From positions 1 to 35,503 of the forward strand of contig URPH01000027.1 in assembly GCA_900549665.1 (NCBI GenBank): 35,503 bases of DNA, written 5' to 3'. This DNA comes from an uncultured Lachnospiraceae bacterium (GTDB lineage: Bacteria; Bacillota; Clostridia; Lachnospirales; Lachnospiraceae). The translations under genes were made by a program, and so were the position numbers. The notes beneath the pieces were generated by a model that worked only from the letters and a program-made list of their open reading frames with translations, ran no database searches and was not told the DNA's origin. Position 1 is the first letter of the stretch. Every line of letters begins with the position of its first letter. Of the stretch, positions 1-8,121 are shown piece by piece.

Positions 1-282
1 AAGTCGAGTGTCGACCATAGGCGAACACCGGAGGGGCACCGTCCATTTATTGAAGTACACAAATAAATAAAGAGAGCCGAGGGCGGCATCGACAAATTAG
101 CAATCCGATATGCGCTCCGGGAAGGACGCAGGCAGGGCAGCGGGAGGCATGCAGGGGGCGGAGGGGTGAGGATAGCCGCAGACAGGGATACATTCGGGAA
201 CCGGTAACGGAAGATATAGAACGAAATGGGATAGGACCGCATACAATAATACATAGAATAACAAAAACGGAGTTGCATAATA
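1..282. other. Leading region without a recognisable gene
   Basis: About 280 bases precede the first convincing start codon. Roughly positions 80-230 are strongly purine-rich and G-rich (runs such as GGGGGCGGAGGGG near 154-166), unlike the AT-richer intergenic DNA elsewhere in the window. A small perfect hairpin (GTCGA/TCGAC) lies at 3-15. The first 66 bases are open in frame 1 up to TAA at 64-66, so the C-terminus of a gene entering from the left is possible, but 21 codons is too short to judge and I do not recognise the peptide. I see no RNA family that I can name here. Confidence 0.4.
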
Positions 283-669
283 ATGGAAAGAAGAATTGTA
301 CCTTTTTATATGGCTTATCCGCTACCGGTTAATTATCAGGATGAACAGGAAATGGTGCGGGATATGGAATATCTGCAGAGCCAGCATTCGATGGAAATCC
401 GGCAGCTTAGAAAACATATTGCCGATACGATCAATATAATGGATTATGAAGGAAGTATGATTTATGATGAGTATCCGGATCGTTTTTCAATGGAAAGACA
501 AAGTAAGATGATTAGTGAAAATTTGAAAAAAACATATGAGGATGATGAAAGCTGTGCGTTTCATAAAATGCTCTTCTGGGATGGGTTTGAAGATATTGTC
601 AGACTGCTGGTATATGATGAGATCTTAAAACGGAGACATAGAAGAAAAAAAGGTTATCTGCAGTTTTAA
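283..669 (+). CDS. Conserved Lachnospiraceae-type small protein of unknown function
   Basis: A 128-aa soluble protein starting at ATG 283, with a weak GGAG about nine bases upstream. It has no signal peptide or membrane segment. The N-terminus carries a distinctive IVPFYMAYPLP stretch, followed by charged helices with the motif YEGSMIYDEYPDR (about residues 62-74), and it ends in a very basic tail (KRRHRRKKGYLQF). I recall similar proteins in Lachnospiraceae genomes annotated only as hypothetical, with the PFYM.YP and YEGSMIYDEYPD motifs kept. Its composition, acidic helices with a basic tail, would suit a nucleic-acid- or protein-binding adaptor, but that is inference. Confidence that it is a gene is high; the function is unknown. 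Confidence 0.75.
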   Translation: MERRIVPFYMAYPLPVNYQDEQEMVRDMEYLQSQHSMEIRQLRKHIADTINIMDYEGSMIYDEYPDRFSMERQSKMISENLKKTYEDDESCAFHKMLFWDGFEDIVRLLVYDEILKRRHRRKKGYLQF

Positions 670-817
670 AACCGTTTTTGGCTGTATGGGAACAAAATAT
701 GGTTGCGTGCGGTTTGAAATCGAATTATTATGGTAATGATGGCGAATTATGTGATACGGAATTGTATTATAACGCACAAAGAGAACAATAATTAAAACTG
801 AGACAGAGAAAAACAAT

Positions 818-3346
818 ATGAAAAAAGGAATTATAAAAGCGGTTGTCTGTGTCGTAACATTTTTTATATCGATATTTGTGATTGGAATTGTGATGAACCG
901 CGGAAACAGTGATATTACCATGGAAATGAGCAGCGCTTCGTATCCATTGGTTTACATCAATTACGAAGGGGAGCACATAAATTGTCTGCATGGATACGCT
1001 CAGGAAATGGACGTATCTTTTATGCGTGATGCGATAACCCCGCTTAGTGATAACAGACAATTATCTTTATATATAGATACTTTTGAAACCGGTATCAATT
1101 CTATCTCATACGAACTGCGGTCGACAGATGGTTCGAGATTGATCGAGAGTGCAGAGTTACAGGATTACAGTCAGCAGACGGCAGGGATTTCAGCAGATAT
1201 CCAGTTGAAGGATTTAATTGAACCCGATGAAGAATATGAATTAATCCTATTGATGAATGATGCGCACGGACGACAGCTGCGTTATTATACCCGCGTGATC
1301 CAGAGAAGTGAAAATCATGTCGGAGAGGAAATACGTTTTGTAAAAAATTTCCATGAAAAGACCTTTGATAAGGAACAGGCGTCAGAGCTGGCCCAATACA
1401 TGGAAACAGATGAGACCGGTGATAACACCTCGTACAGCTATGTTAATATACACAGCAGCTTCAACCAGATTACCTGGGGGGATTTAAAGGTTGAAAAGAT
1501 CACCGAACCGCAGATTACGATTACGGAGCTTTTTCCACAGACTGCGCGGATCTGTCTGTCTTATTATGTCAAGATTATGACCGATAACGGAGAGCGTCGT
1601 TGCCGTGTGGATGAGTATTACCGTCTCAGATACGGTATTCAGAGAATATACCTGCTCAACTATGAAAGAACGATGACCGAAGTTTTTGAAATGGAACGGA
1701 CGGCATTTAATAATGACAAGATCGATCTGGGTATCCGTGATGCAGATGTCGAGATCGCGGAAAGTGAAGACGGAGGAGTACTGGCCTTTGTATCAGCCAA
1801 CAGATTGTTTTGTTTTAACTCCAACAACAACCGTCTTTCACAGCTTTTTGCATTTTATTCCAAAAATAATGAAGATGAAAGAACCTATTACAACCAGAAT
1901 GATATCCGGATTTTGAGTGTGGATGAAGCCGGAAACGTACAGTTTGCAGTGTACGGATATATGGACCGGGGTACACATGAAGGAGAAATGGGGGTTGCCG
2001 TATACCTGTTTAACGGAGTCCTTAATACCATTGAGGAAGAGTCTTTTATTTCTTATGACCGCTCTTTTGCAACATTGAAAAGCGATGTGGAAAAGCTTCT
2101 GTATTTAAACAGCAATGAAGAATTGTTTATCTATCTTGGAGGAAGTATCTTCTGCATTAACCTGAATGAAAACAGCTATACCGTAGTGGCCGAAAATCTT
2201 TCGCAGGAAAGCTTTAAGGTATCGGAATCCGGGAAAATAGTCGTATGGCCTGAAGATGACGCTGATTACAGCCAGAGCCTGAATGTTATGAACCTCAATA
2301 CCAAGGTGGTGTCATCCATTGAAGCCGGAACGGGAAATTATATCCGGGCACTTGGCTTTATGGAAGAGGATCTGATCTATGGACTGGTGCGTCAGGGAGA
2401 TCTGTACAAGGATAATGTCGGAAGTCTTGTGACACCGATGTTTTGCGTGAATATCAGTACGGAGCCGGATAATAAGATCAGCATGCAGTATCAAAAGGAT
2501 GAGATTTATATTATGGATGTGCTTCTTTCTGACAACCAGATCGCGTTGGAGAGAGCAAGAAAAACCGGTGACGGTATTTTTACCGCAACTGCGGCAGATC
2601 AGATTATGCGCAATACCTCGGAAAACGCTCATGAAAATACCATCAATGTTGCGGCAACACAAAATTTGGAGAAGATTGTTCAGATTGAGACAAAGAACAA
2701 TATTTCCACAAGGTCTCTGAAATTTATGACCCCCAAGGAGGTTATGTATGAGGGCGGACATGAGGTCGCAATCGAATATCCGGAGAGTTTGTATGACAAA
2801 TACTATGTATACGGATTTAACAGCATCACCGGTGTATATGCTAAGGAATCAGAGGCTGTCAATGTTGCGGAAAAAGAATCCGGCACAGTCTTAAACAGCC
2901 GTGGTGAGTATGTGTGGATAAAAGCAAACCGAAGCACGGTAAACCAGATCATGAAAATATCCGCAACCGCGCAGGATGCAGATAATTCATCGCTCGCGGT
3001 CTGCCTGGATACGATGCTGGGCGCAGAGGGGATCAGCAGAAACAGCCAGTATCTTCTCGATCAGGGAGCGACTGCTTTATCCATCCTAAAGGATAACATG
3101 CCGGAGGGCTATGAGATCCTGGATCTTAGCGGTTGTAGTCTGGATGCGGTATTGTATTACGTCAACAGGGATATTCCGGTCATGGCCATTTTGAATGACC
3201 GGAGTGCCGTTCTGATCGTGGGATTTAATGAGCTGAATACCGTGATCATGGATCCGTCTACCGGAACCATATACAAAAAGGGTATCAATGATTCTACGGA
3301 TTGGTTTAATGCCAACGGCAATCAGTTTATCGCGTATATTAAGTAG
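818..3346 (+). CDS. Membrane-anchored extracytoplasmic protein with inactive C39-peptidase-like C-terminus
   Basis: An 842-aa protein. Residues about 4-27 form one hydrophobic segment after a KKG start, so it is probably a signal anchor with the bulk outside the cell. The middle part (about 200-560) is rich in short beta-strand patterns with repeated phrases of the type 'LFCFNSN' and 'IFCINLN', which suggests a beta-propeller-like domain. From residue 724 to the end it resembles a papain-like C39 peptidase domain: an N-terminal helix (SSLAVCLDTMLGAEG), then VMAILNDRSAVLIVGF and VIMDPSTG. In active members the helix begins with Cys and the strand begins with His; here those places hold Ser and Ser, so activity is doubtful. 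The start has a poor ribosome site. The TAG stop lies inside a fragment of the interspersed repeat. Confidence 0.7.
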   Translation: MKKGIIKAVVCVVTFFISIFVIGIVMNRGNSDITMEMSSASYPLVYINYEGEHINCLHGYAQEMDVSFMRDAITPLSDNRQLSLYIDTFETGINSISYELRSTDGSRLIESAELQDYSQQTAGISADIQLKDLIEPDEEYELILLMNDAHGRQLRYYTRVIQRSENHVGEEIRFVKNFHEKTFDKEQASELAQYMETDETGDNTSYSYVNIHSSFNQITWGDLKVEKITEPQITITELFPQTARICLSYYVKIMTDNGERRCRVDEYYRLRYGIQRIYLLNYERTMTEVFEMERTAFNNDKIDLGIRDADVEIAESEDGGVLAFVSANRLFCFNSNNNRLSQLFAFYSKNNEDERTYYNQNDIRILSVDEAGNVQFAVYGYMDRGTHEGEMGVAVYLFNGVLNTIEEESFISYDRSFATLKSDVEKLLYLNSNEELFIYLGGSIFCINLNENSYTVVAENLSQESFKVSESGKIVVWPEDDADYSQSLNVMNLNTKVVSSIEAGTGNYIRALGFMEEDLIYGLVRQGDLYKDNVGSLVTPMFCVNISTEPDNKISMQYQKDEIYIMDVLLSDNQIALERARKTGDGIFTATAADQIMRNTSENAHENTINVAATQNLEKIVQIETKNNISTRSLKFMTPKEVMYEGGHEVAIEYPESLYDKYYVYGFNSITGVYAKESEAVNVAEKESGTVLNSRGEYVWIKANRSTVNQIMKISATAQDADNSSLAVCLDTMLGAEGISRNSQYLLDQGATALSILKDNMPEGYEILDLSGCSLDAVLYYVNRDIPVMAILNDRSAVLIVGFNELNTVIMDPSTGTIYKKGINDSTDWFNANGNQFIAYIK

Positions 3347-3378
3347 CGGTTTACGTAGTAGATCAGCGGATTTTGAAT
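3340..3378 (+). repeat. Fragment of three-hairpin interspersed repeat (middle hairpin)
   Basis: The stretch AAGTAGCGGTTTACGTAG and the following 20 bases closely match 22271-22310 in the complete copy, differing at a few bases. The central stem GGTTTAC/GTAGATC still pairs through G-T wobbles. The stop codon of the upstream 842-aa gene (3344-3346) lies within it. No clear first hairpin precedes it, and the third hairpin is only faintly recognisable. Confidence 0.7.
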
Positions 3379-3421
3379 GTATCATTGGAAGTATTGCAGA
3401 AAATATTATGGGAATACCACA

Positions 3422-3457
3422 AAAAAGTCACGGCAGAGTGAGCCGTGACTTTTTAGT
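3422..3457. terminator. Bidirectional rho-independent terminator
   Basis: A perfect 13-bp stem (AAAAAGTCACGGC paired with GCCGTGACTTTTT) with a seven-base loop sits between two convergent genes, the 842-aa protein (+) and queT (-). A-rich and T-rich flanks on both sides let it work on both strands. Confidence 0.9.
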
Positions 3458-3464
3458 ATACGCA

Positions 3465-3950
3465 TTATTTAAAAATAACATCGCGATATTTTTGCAGTGC
3501 AAACAAAAGAATCATGCCGAGGATTCCGCAGGAAAGGATTTCGCCCGCACCGATCGTGAGCATAAAAAACGGGATTCCGCCGGGAAGTCCGTAGGCATAG
3601 GTCAGAACAAACGGAATGATAATGGTATTGGCTAAGATCGGGGGAATGGGAGCACACCATTTCTGCTTTCTGAGAAGATAAGTACCGATTGCTCCGAGCA
3701 GGGTTGCGAGACTGCCAAAAACAATATCCCAGATGGCTGCACCTGTCAGAAAATTACTGAGCAGACAGCCGACAAAGAGACCGGGAATGGCTGCCGGAGT
3801 AAAGTAGGGAAGAATGGTAAGTGCTTCGGAAATGCGTACCTGAATGGCGCCGTTTGCTAAATTAAAAGCATTGATAAACAAAGTCAGCACCACGTAGAGA
3901 GCAGCAATGACAGCTGCCTGAGTGATAAAATAAGCCTTTTTTTGTTTCAT
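3465..3950 (-). CDS. queT: QueT-type ECF transporter S component (queuosine precursor uptake)
   Basis: A 161-aa very hydrophobic protein with five or six membrane segments. It carries the QueT family signature: an N-terminal basic end (MKQKK), then AALYVVLT, the conserved IQVRISEALTILPYFTPAAIPGLFVGC stretch (given here in part: IQVRISEALTILPYF), and WDIVFGSLATLLGAIGTYLL. Family members are the substrate-binding subunit of energy-coupling-factor transporters and bring queuosine precursors to a shared EcfAA'T module, which is not encoded in this window. The start at 3950 has an AAAGGAG ribosome site (complement of 3959-3965). The gene stands alone, convergent with the upstream plus-strand gene, and its 5' leader contains possible regulatory hairpins. 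Confidence 0.88.
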   Translation of the reverse strand: MKQKKAYFITQAAVIAALYVVLTLFINAFNLANGAIQVRISEALTILPYFTPAAIPGLFVGCLLSNFLTGAAIWDIVFGSLATLLGAIGTYLLRKQKWCAPIPPILANTIIIPFVLTYAYGLPGGIPFFMLTIGAGEILSCGILGMILLFALQKYRDVIFK

Positions 3951-3958
3951 ATGTATTT

Positions 3959-4017
3959 CTCCTTTAGTTTTATTTTTTCTCCGTATCCGGATAGGTCAGG
4001 AAGGTCTCGAACTGACC
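3959..4017 (-). promoter_or_regulatory. Structured 5' leader of queT, possible preQ1-type riboswitch
   Basis: Reading on the minus strand, the leader has a 6-bp hairpin GGTCAG/CTGACC with a 12-base loop TTCGAGACCTTC (3994-4017), then a small TCCG-GATA-CGGA hairpin, an A-rich stretch ending AAAACTAAAGGAG, and the start codon. Loop bases CCTT can pair with AAGG of the ribosome site, which would give the hairpin-plus-pseudoknot layout of preQ1 switches. queT genes are commonly under such switches. The loop does not match the class I consensus and the spacing does not match class II, so this is a weak call. A 22-codon ORF without ribosome site also reads through it. Confidence 0.3.
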
Positions 4018-4103
4018 GCAGACACCAATATAACACATGAAAAACAGAAAAGCAAGTATCAGAAATCAGAGAGTGATGCATTTATTAAAATTATATTAAC
4101 GCA

Positions 4104-4132
4104 TTGACTTTTTAAAGGTACTATTTTACGAT
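4104..4132 (+). promoter_or_regulatory. Probable sigma-A promoter of the zinc-ribbon gene
   Basis: TTGACT at 4104-4109, a 17-base spacer, and TACGAT at 4127-4132, about 45 bases ahead of the start codon at 4177. The surrounding DNA is AT-rich. Confidence 0.45.
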
Positions 4133-4176
4133 ATATATAATCGTTTGATAAGACGATGGAAATGGAGGAATTTTTT

Positions 4177-4584
4177 ATGGATTTTTTAAGTAAGGTATCA
4201 GCAAAAGCAGGAGAAACATTACAGACAATCAAGGACAGCGATATAACAAAAAAGGCTAAAAATTATGCAGAGATTCCCGGTCTCCAGGTTCAGATCGGCA
4301 AAGCAGAATCTGCTATCAAAAAAGCCTATGAGGAAGTCGGTGAAGCTTATTTCAATGCACACGCAGAGGACGAGACAACCGAATATGAGGATCTGTTTAC
4401 ATTGATCAAAGCGAAAAAAGAACTGATCGGACAGTTGAGATCCGAAATAGAAGACAAGAAAAAGAATGATGACAGTGTGGAAGCAGAGGAAGGCTCTGTA
4501 AAGGCTGAGAAGATCTGCCCTATCTGCAATCACAGCGTGCCGGATGAAGCTGCTTTCTGCAGCGTATGCGGACATCAGTTTTAA
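4177..4584 (+). CDS. Small coiled-coil protein with C-terminal zinc ribbon
   Basis: I place the start at ATG 4177 because GGAGG (4164-4168) lies eight bases upstream; an earlier in-frame ATG at 4156 would lie before that site. The resulting 135-aa protein begins MDFLSKVSAKAGETLQ and has long acidic and lysine-rich helices (about residues 30-100). It ends in a double-CxxC zinc ribbon, CPICNHSVPDEAAFCSVCGHQF (key residues two CxxC pairs, spaced about 12 residues). Proteins of this build are common in Clostridia and usually annotated as zinc-ribbon domain proteins with unknown role. It has its own promoter and a strong terminator, so it is probably transcribed alone. Confidence 0.85.
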   Translation: MDFLSKVSAKAGETLQTIKDSDITKKAKNYAEIPGLQVQIGKAESAIKKAYEEVGEAYFNAHAEDETTEYEDLFTLIKAKKELIGQLRSEIEDKKKNDDSVEAEEGSVKAEKICPICNHSVPDEAAFCSVCGHQF

Positions 4585-4595
4585 GCAGACATCAT

Positions 4596-4660
4596 AAATC
4601 CCCTGTGGATTGACAGTTACTCAGGATTTTAGTACCTGTCATATCCACAGGGGATTTTTA
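4596..4660. terminator. Bidirectional terminator between zinc-ribbon gene and prs
   Basis: A 15-bp stem (AAATCCCCTGTGGAT with ATCCACAGGGGATTT) is extended inward by TGACAG/CTGTCA, leaving an AT-rich loop. It is flanked by T-rich DNA on the plus side and A-rich DNA on the other, so it can end transcription from both converging genes. Confidence 0.9.
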
Positions 4661-4677
4661 TTGCTCTTTTTTATGGA

Positions 4678-5862
4678 TTACATCTCGCCGCTTCTGTAAC
4701 GAGCCAGCAGATTCTGGATACGGTCGCTTGGATTGAGCAGATCACTGATGGAAGCATCATGATTGAGCGTATCGATGATATAAGCGATGTATTTGCTCAG
4801 ATCGCAGTTGATATAATAGGAACGCTTCAGCAGCTCGGGTGACTGATAGATCAGGTTGGTAGTAAGGATATAGTCGATCAGTCCTTCGCTGTGCGCTTCA
4901 TCAAATTTCTCAAGACCGTTGGTAAATAAACCAAAGGTAGCAAATACAAAGATGCGGTTGGCTTTTCGTTTCTTTAAGGCGGCGCATACGTCGATCACGC
5001 TTTCGCCGGAAGAGATCATATCATCAACGACGATAACATCCTTGCCTTCCACGCTGGATCCTAAGAACTCATGCGCAATGATCGGGTTGCGTCCGTCAAC
5101 CAGACGTGTATAGTCGCGGCGTTTGTAAAACATACCCATATCAAGGCCTAAGTTGTTGGCAATATAGATGGCACGGCTCATACCGCCTTCATCCGGACTG
5201 ACTACCATCATATGATCGGAATCAATGGTAAGATTTTTGACATTTTTTAATAAGCCTTTGATAAACTGGTATGCAGGCTGTACCGTTTCAAAACCGTTGA
5301 GCGGGATTGCATTTTGGACTCTTGCATCATGTGCATCAAAGGTAATGATGTTATCCACGCCCATATTGACAAGCTCCTGTAATGCAAGTGCGCAGTCTAA
5401 GGATTCGCGGGAGCTTCTTTTATGCTGTCTGCTTTCATAGAGGAACGGCATAATAACCGTGATGCGGCGTGCCTTGCCGCCGACAGCGGCGATAATACGT
5501 TTGAGATCCTGAAAGTGATCATCCGGAGACATGTGATTGGGCTTTCCACATAAAGAATAGGTCAGGGAATAGTTGGCAACGTCTACCAGAATGTATAAGT
5601 CGTTTCCTCTGACTGATTCCAGGATGACACCCTTTGCCTCGCCTGAACCAAAACGCGGAACCTTTGCCTGAAGCAGATATGAATCGCGCTGGTAGCCTTT
5701 GAATGCTAAATCCTCGGTGTGGGCATGCTCACGTTCGGTTCTCCAGTCAACAAGGTATTTGTCGACCTTTTCTCCGAGTTCCGAACAGCTCTTTAAGGCA
5801 ATGATACCTAAAGCTCCTACCGGGATGGTTTCTAAGTTTCTCAATTCTTCACGTTTGGACAT
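4678..5862 (-). CDS. prs: Ribose-phosphate pyrophosphokinase, long form
   Basis: A 394-aa PRPP synthetase that makes 5-phosphoribosyl-1-diphosphate from ribose 5-phosphate and ATP, feeding purine, pyrimidine, histidine, tryptophan and NAD synthesis. Recognisable parts are MPFLYESRQHKRSSRES (ATP/flexible loop region), ITFDAHDARVQNAIP (equivalent of the metal-binding DxHxxQIQ motif), VVSPDEGGMSRA and the PRPP loop VIVVDDMISSGES. It is about 75 residues longer than the usual 310-320-aa enzymes, and the PRPP loop reads DDMISSGES rather than DDMIDTAGT. This matches a divergent Prs branch I recall from Clostridia. The start at 5862 has GAGAGGA ahead of it. It is the last gene of the dnaD, dnaC-like, prs run, 42 bases after the loader gene. 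Confidence 0.85.
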   Translation of the reverse strand: MSKREELRNLETIPVGALGIIALKSCSELGEKVDKYLVDWRTEREHAHTEDLAFKGYQRDSYLLQAKVPRFGSGEAKGVILESVRGNDLYILVDVANYSLTYSLCGKPNHMSPDDHFQDLKRIIAAVGGKARRITVIMPFLYESRQHKRSSRESLDCALALQELVNMGVDNIITFDAHDARVQNAIPLNGFETVQPAYQFIKGLLKNVKNLTIDSDHMMVVSPDEGGMSRAIYIANNLGLDMGMFYKRRDYTRLVDGRNPIIAHEFLGSSVEGKDVIVVDDMISSGESVIDVCAALKKRKANRIFVFATFGLFTNGLEKFDEAHSEGLIDYILTTNLIYQSPELLKRSYYINCDLSKYIAYIIDTLNHDASISDLLNPSDRIQNLLARYRSGEM

Positions 5863-5904
5863 GATGAATGATCCTCTCTTTCTCTCGTTTCGTTATTTGA
5901 TGTT

Positions 5905-6885
5905 TTATTGTTGCTTATGATTGACTGGCAGTTTCTTTTTGATGCGGATGTCATCTCCGCCAAAGAAGCAGAAGGTATACTGACCACTGATGCGTGAAAA
6001 AATTCGCTGGTCATAACGTGCTTCCAGTTCGTTTAATCCGAAATTGGTGGAAATGATCGTGGGCTTGTGGGCAATATCCCTGTTGTTGATACAGGTAAAC
6101 AGATCGGATTTGACGCGGTCTGTAATTGTCTCGGCTCCTAAATCGTCAATGATGAGCAGATCTCTGTCATAGATTTCTTCCATAAAAGAAAAGTATTCAT
6201 CCTTGTCCTCCTGAAAACGCAGATCCACCAACATCCTAAACAGATGCTCTGCGCTGCAATAGGTAACGGAAATGCCCTGCTCCATCAGTTCTTTGGCAAT
6301 ACAGCAGGACAGAAAAGTCTTGCCAGTACCAACATTACCACAAAATAATAGATTTTGGTAGTCTGAGCCGAAATTTGTCACAAAATTTTTGGCGATTGCA
6401 ACGGAACGTTGATACGAGGCTGCTTCTTCCCGGGAAAAATAATCAAAAGAAAGGGTATCAAAATTCTGTGCGGTAATCAGATCATAAATGCCGGACTGTT
6501 CAAATAAAAGTCTGGTCTGTGCTTCAATAAAGCAACGGCATTTCTTTCTGGTATCGGGAAGAAAACCAGTATCTTTGCAAATCGGACACTGATATGTCAT
6601 CTTGAGATAATCGGGAGAATAACCATGCTTTGCAAGAAGGGAATCCCGATCCTTTTTAAGGACTGCTTCCTCTGAAAGACACTGAGAAATGGTCCGGTCA
6701 TCCTTTTGAATCCCGGCCCTGGTACGCTTGATGCGCAGGGCATTGAGATTGTTTTGCAGGTCAAAATACAGAGGGAGCTTTTCGCGGATTTCCTGTTCTC
6801 TTTCTGACAAAAGCATGCGGTTGTTGTTTCTGATCTCATCGTAGTGTTGGAGGATGGTATCAAATTGCTTATTTGTTAAGCCCAT
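5905..6885 (-). CDS. dnaC: DnaC/DnaI-type helicase loader ATPase
   Basis: A 326-aa AAA+ ATPase predicted to load the replicative helicase at origins or restarted forks. The N-terminal half is helical and carries a zinc-type cluster CPICKDTGFL...KKCRCF (about residues 100-119), typical of Clostridial DnaC/DnaI proteins. The AAA+ core has Walker A GNVGTGKTF (about 184-192), Walker B LLIIDDLGAE, sensor-1 TIISTNFG and an arginine-finger region RIFSRISG. The start at 6885 follows a GGAG about six bases upstream. It lies 35 bases downstream of the dnaD-like gene and the two are almost certainly co-transcribed, a common pairing in Clostridia. The symbol follows common annotation; functionally it is nearer to Bacillus DnaI. 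Confidence 0.88.
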   Translation of the reverse strand: MGLTNKQFDTILQHYDEIRNNNRMLLSEREQEIREKLPLYFDLQNNLNALRIKRTRAGIQKDDRTISQCLSEEAVLKKDRDSLLAKHGYSPDYLKMTYQCPICKDTGFLPDTRKKCRCFIEAQTRLLFEQSGIYDLITAQNFDTLSFDYFSREEAASYQRSVAIAKNFVTNFGSDYQNLLFCGNVGTGKTFLSCCIAKELMEQGISVTYCSAEHLFRMLVDLRFQEDKDEYFSFMEEIYDRDLLIIDDLGAETITDRVKSDLFTCINNRDIAHKPTIISTNFGLNELEARYDQRIFSRISGQYTFCFFGGDDIRIKKKLPVNHKQQ

Positions 6886-6920
6886 AAAAACTCCTTTGGA
6901 GAATATATTGTCTTGCGATC

Positions 6921-8006
6921 TTAGTTGCTGCGTAAAATCTGCTCCAGCGCCTGAAAATCATAAGAATGTCTGTTTGCATGGAGACTGTTGGTAGATTTTG
7001 ATGTATTTTTGGCGGGCTTTGCTGCTGCATTGTGTCCCGCTTCAAAGGCTTCGATATCCTGCTCTGAAAAAACACCTGCGGCATGCCATTTGGAGAGAAT
7101 GCCGTTGGTATATTCAAAACGATGGCGGTCTGTACTCAGTACGGTCTTTTCACAGGCTTTTAAAATAATCTTTTGTGAAAAACCCCATTCCTCGGACCAT
7201 TTGCGGATAAAGGCAATTTCCGGATCGGTCGGATCGGAATTTTTGCCGAGAGCCTTCATAATGGTATAAACAGATTTATCATAACGGCCTGTCTGATTTT
7301 TGGCCTGTTCGATCGTCGTAATATTGGAATCGGCCCAGTTCATGGCTACCTTCTGGATATAGGAAAACTGCTTTTTGCCGCGGCCGACACAGTATTGGAT
7401 CAGATAATCGATCAGATCGGCAGAAAATCCAAGACTGTCGTAGATATAAAGCAGTACCTGGATGTCGCTGGGAGATAAAGGCTTTCCGATATAAGACTCC
7501 GCAATAAAAATGATCTGGGAGGTCTCATTGTTGGTCTTGAACGCCATTAAGTCCTCGGGACTGTAAGAGGGCTTGGGAGTCGGACCTGCTGCAAGCTTGG
7601 GAGCAAGCGGCACGATCTCTGCCTGCTTTGTAAGATCATCCCCGGACGGTGCCGTGACCGGAGCTGCTGCGGCTATGGCTGCAGTCTCTGTCTTGTGGGA
7701 GACCGGGAAGGGCAGAATACGGATGGCTGTAATGTGATCCTCTTTGTCAAATTCCAGAGAAAGAAGATCTTTCTTTTCCCAGTAATTAAGCGCGCGCAAA
7801 ACATCCTGCTCCATATAGTTGAAGTGTTCAACAATATCTGAAATGCCGAAGGGCAGACCGGCACTGCTCATGCGCAGAAGATATAAATAGATCTTGATCT
7901 GTGCATCATTGGCTAAAACCATATATTCATCAATAAAACGGTTGGACAGGACGGTAAAGTCAGCACCCTGATCCAGCGATACGGTCAAATTTGTCATTTT
8001 ATTCAC
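6921..8006 (-). CDS. dnaD: DnaD-domain primosome/replication initiation protein
   Basis: A 361-aa DnaD-family protein. The N-terminal part (about residues 1-110) is a winged-helix DDBH1-like domain with the pattern FIDEYMVLANDAQIKIYLYLLR, followed by a low-complexity Ala/Pro linker (about 115-150). Two copies of the DnaB_2/DDBH2 type domain follow: DIQVLLYIYDSLGFSADLIDYLIQYC (shown in part: LGFSADLIDYLIQYC) near 185-210, and a second copy with EWGFSQKIILKACEKT near 275-290. Each is followed by a YxxxIxxxW-type motif (YIQKVAMNW; YTNGILSKW). DnaD proteins remodel origin DNA with DnaA and recruit the helicase loader, here encoded next. A cluster of DnaA boxes lies immediately upstream, so DnaA control of this operon is plausible. 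Confidence 0.88.
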   Translation of the reverse strand: MNKMTNLTVSLDQGADFTVLSNRFIDEYMVLANDAQIKIYLYLLRMSSAGLPFGISDIVEHFNYMEQDVLRALNYWEKKDLLSLEFDKEDHITAIRILPFPVSHKTETAAIAAAAPVTAPSGDDLTKQAEIVPLAPKLAAGPTPKPSYSPEDLMAFKTNNETSQIIFIAESYIGKPLSPSDIQVLLYIYDSLGFSADLIDYLIQYCVGRGKKQFSYIQKVAMNWADSNITTIEQAKNQTGRYDKSVYTIMKALGKNSDPTDPEIAFIRKWSEEWGFSQKIILKACEKTVLSTDRHRFEYTNGILSKWHAAGVFSEQDIEAFEAGHNAAAKPAKNTSKSTNSLHANRHSYDFQALEQILRSN

Positions 8007-8121
8007 CTGTTTATGTATTCTTTAAAGCAAGTGAAAGTATAGCATAAAATAGCGCAAATTGAAATAGCTAAATTTTCAAAAAAGTCCCTGAAATCAAGGC
8101 TTGCGGGATTTTTTGAAAAGA

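Noticed and set aside
110..169. 19-codon ORF in the left-edge region
   Set aside because: No ribosome site and a composition driven by the G-rich block.
3960..4030. Minus-strand 22-codon peptide (MCYIGVCGQFETFLTYPDTEKK) before queT
   Set aside because: The frame reads well but has no ribosome site ahead of its ATG and coincides with hairpins, so it is not called as a gene.
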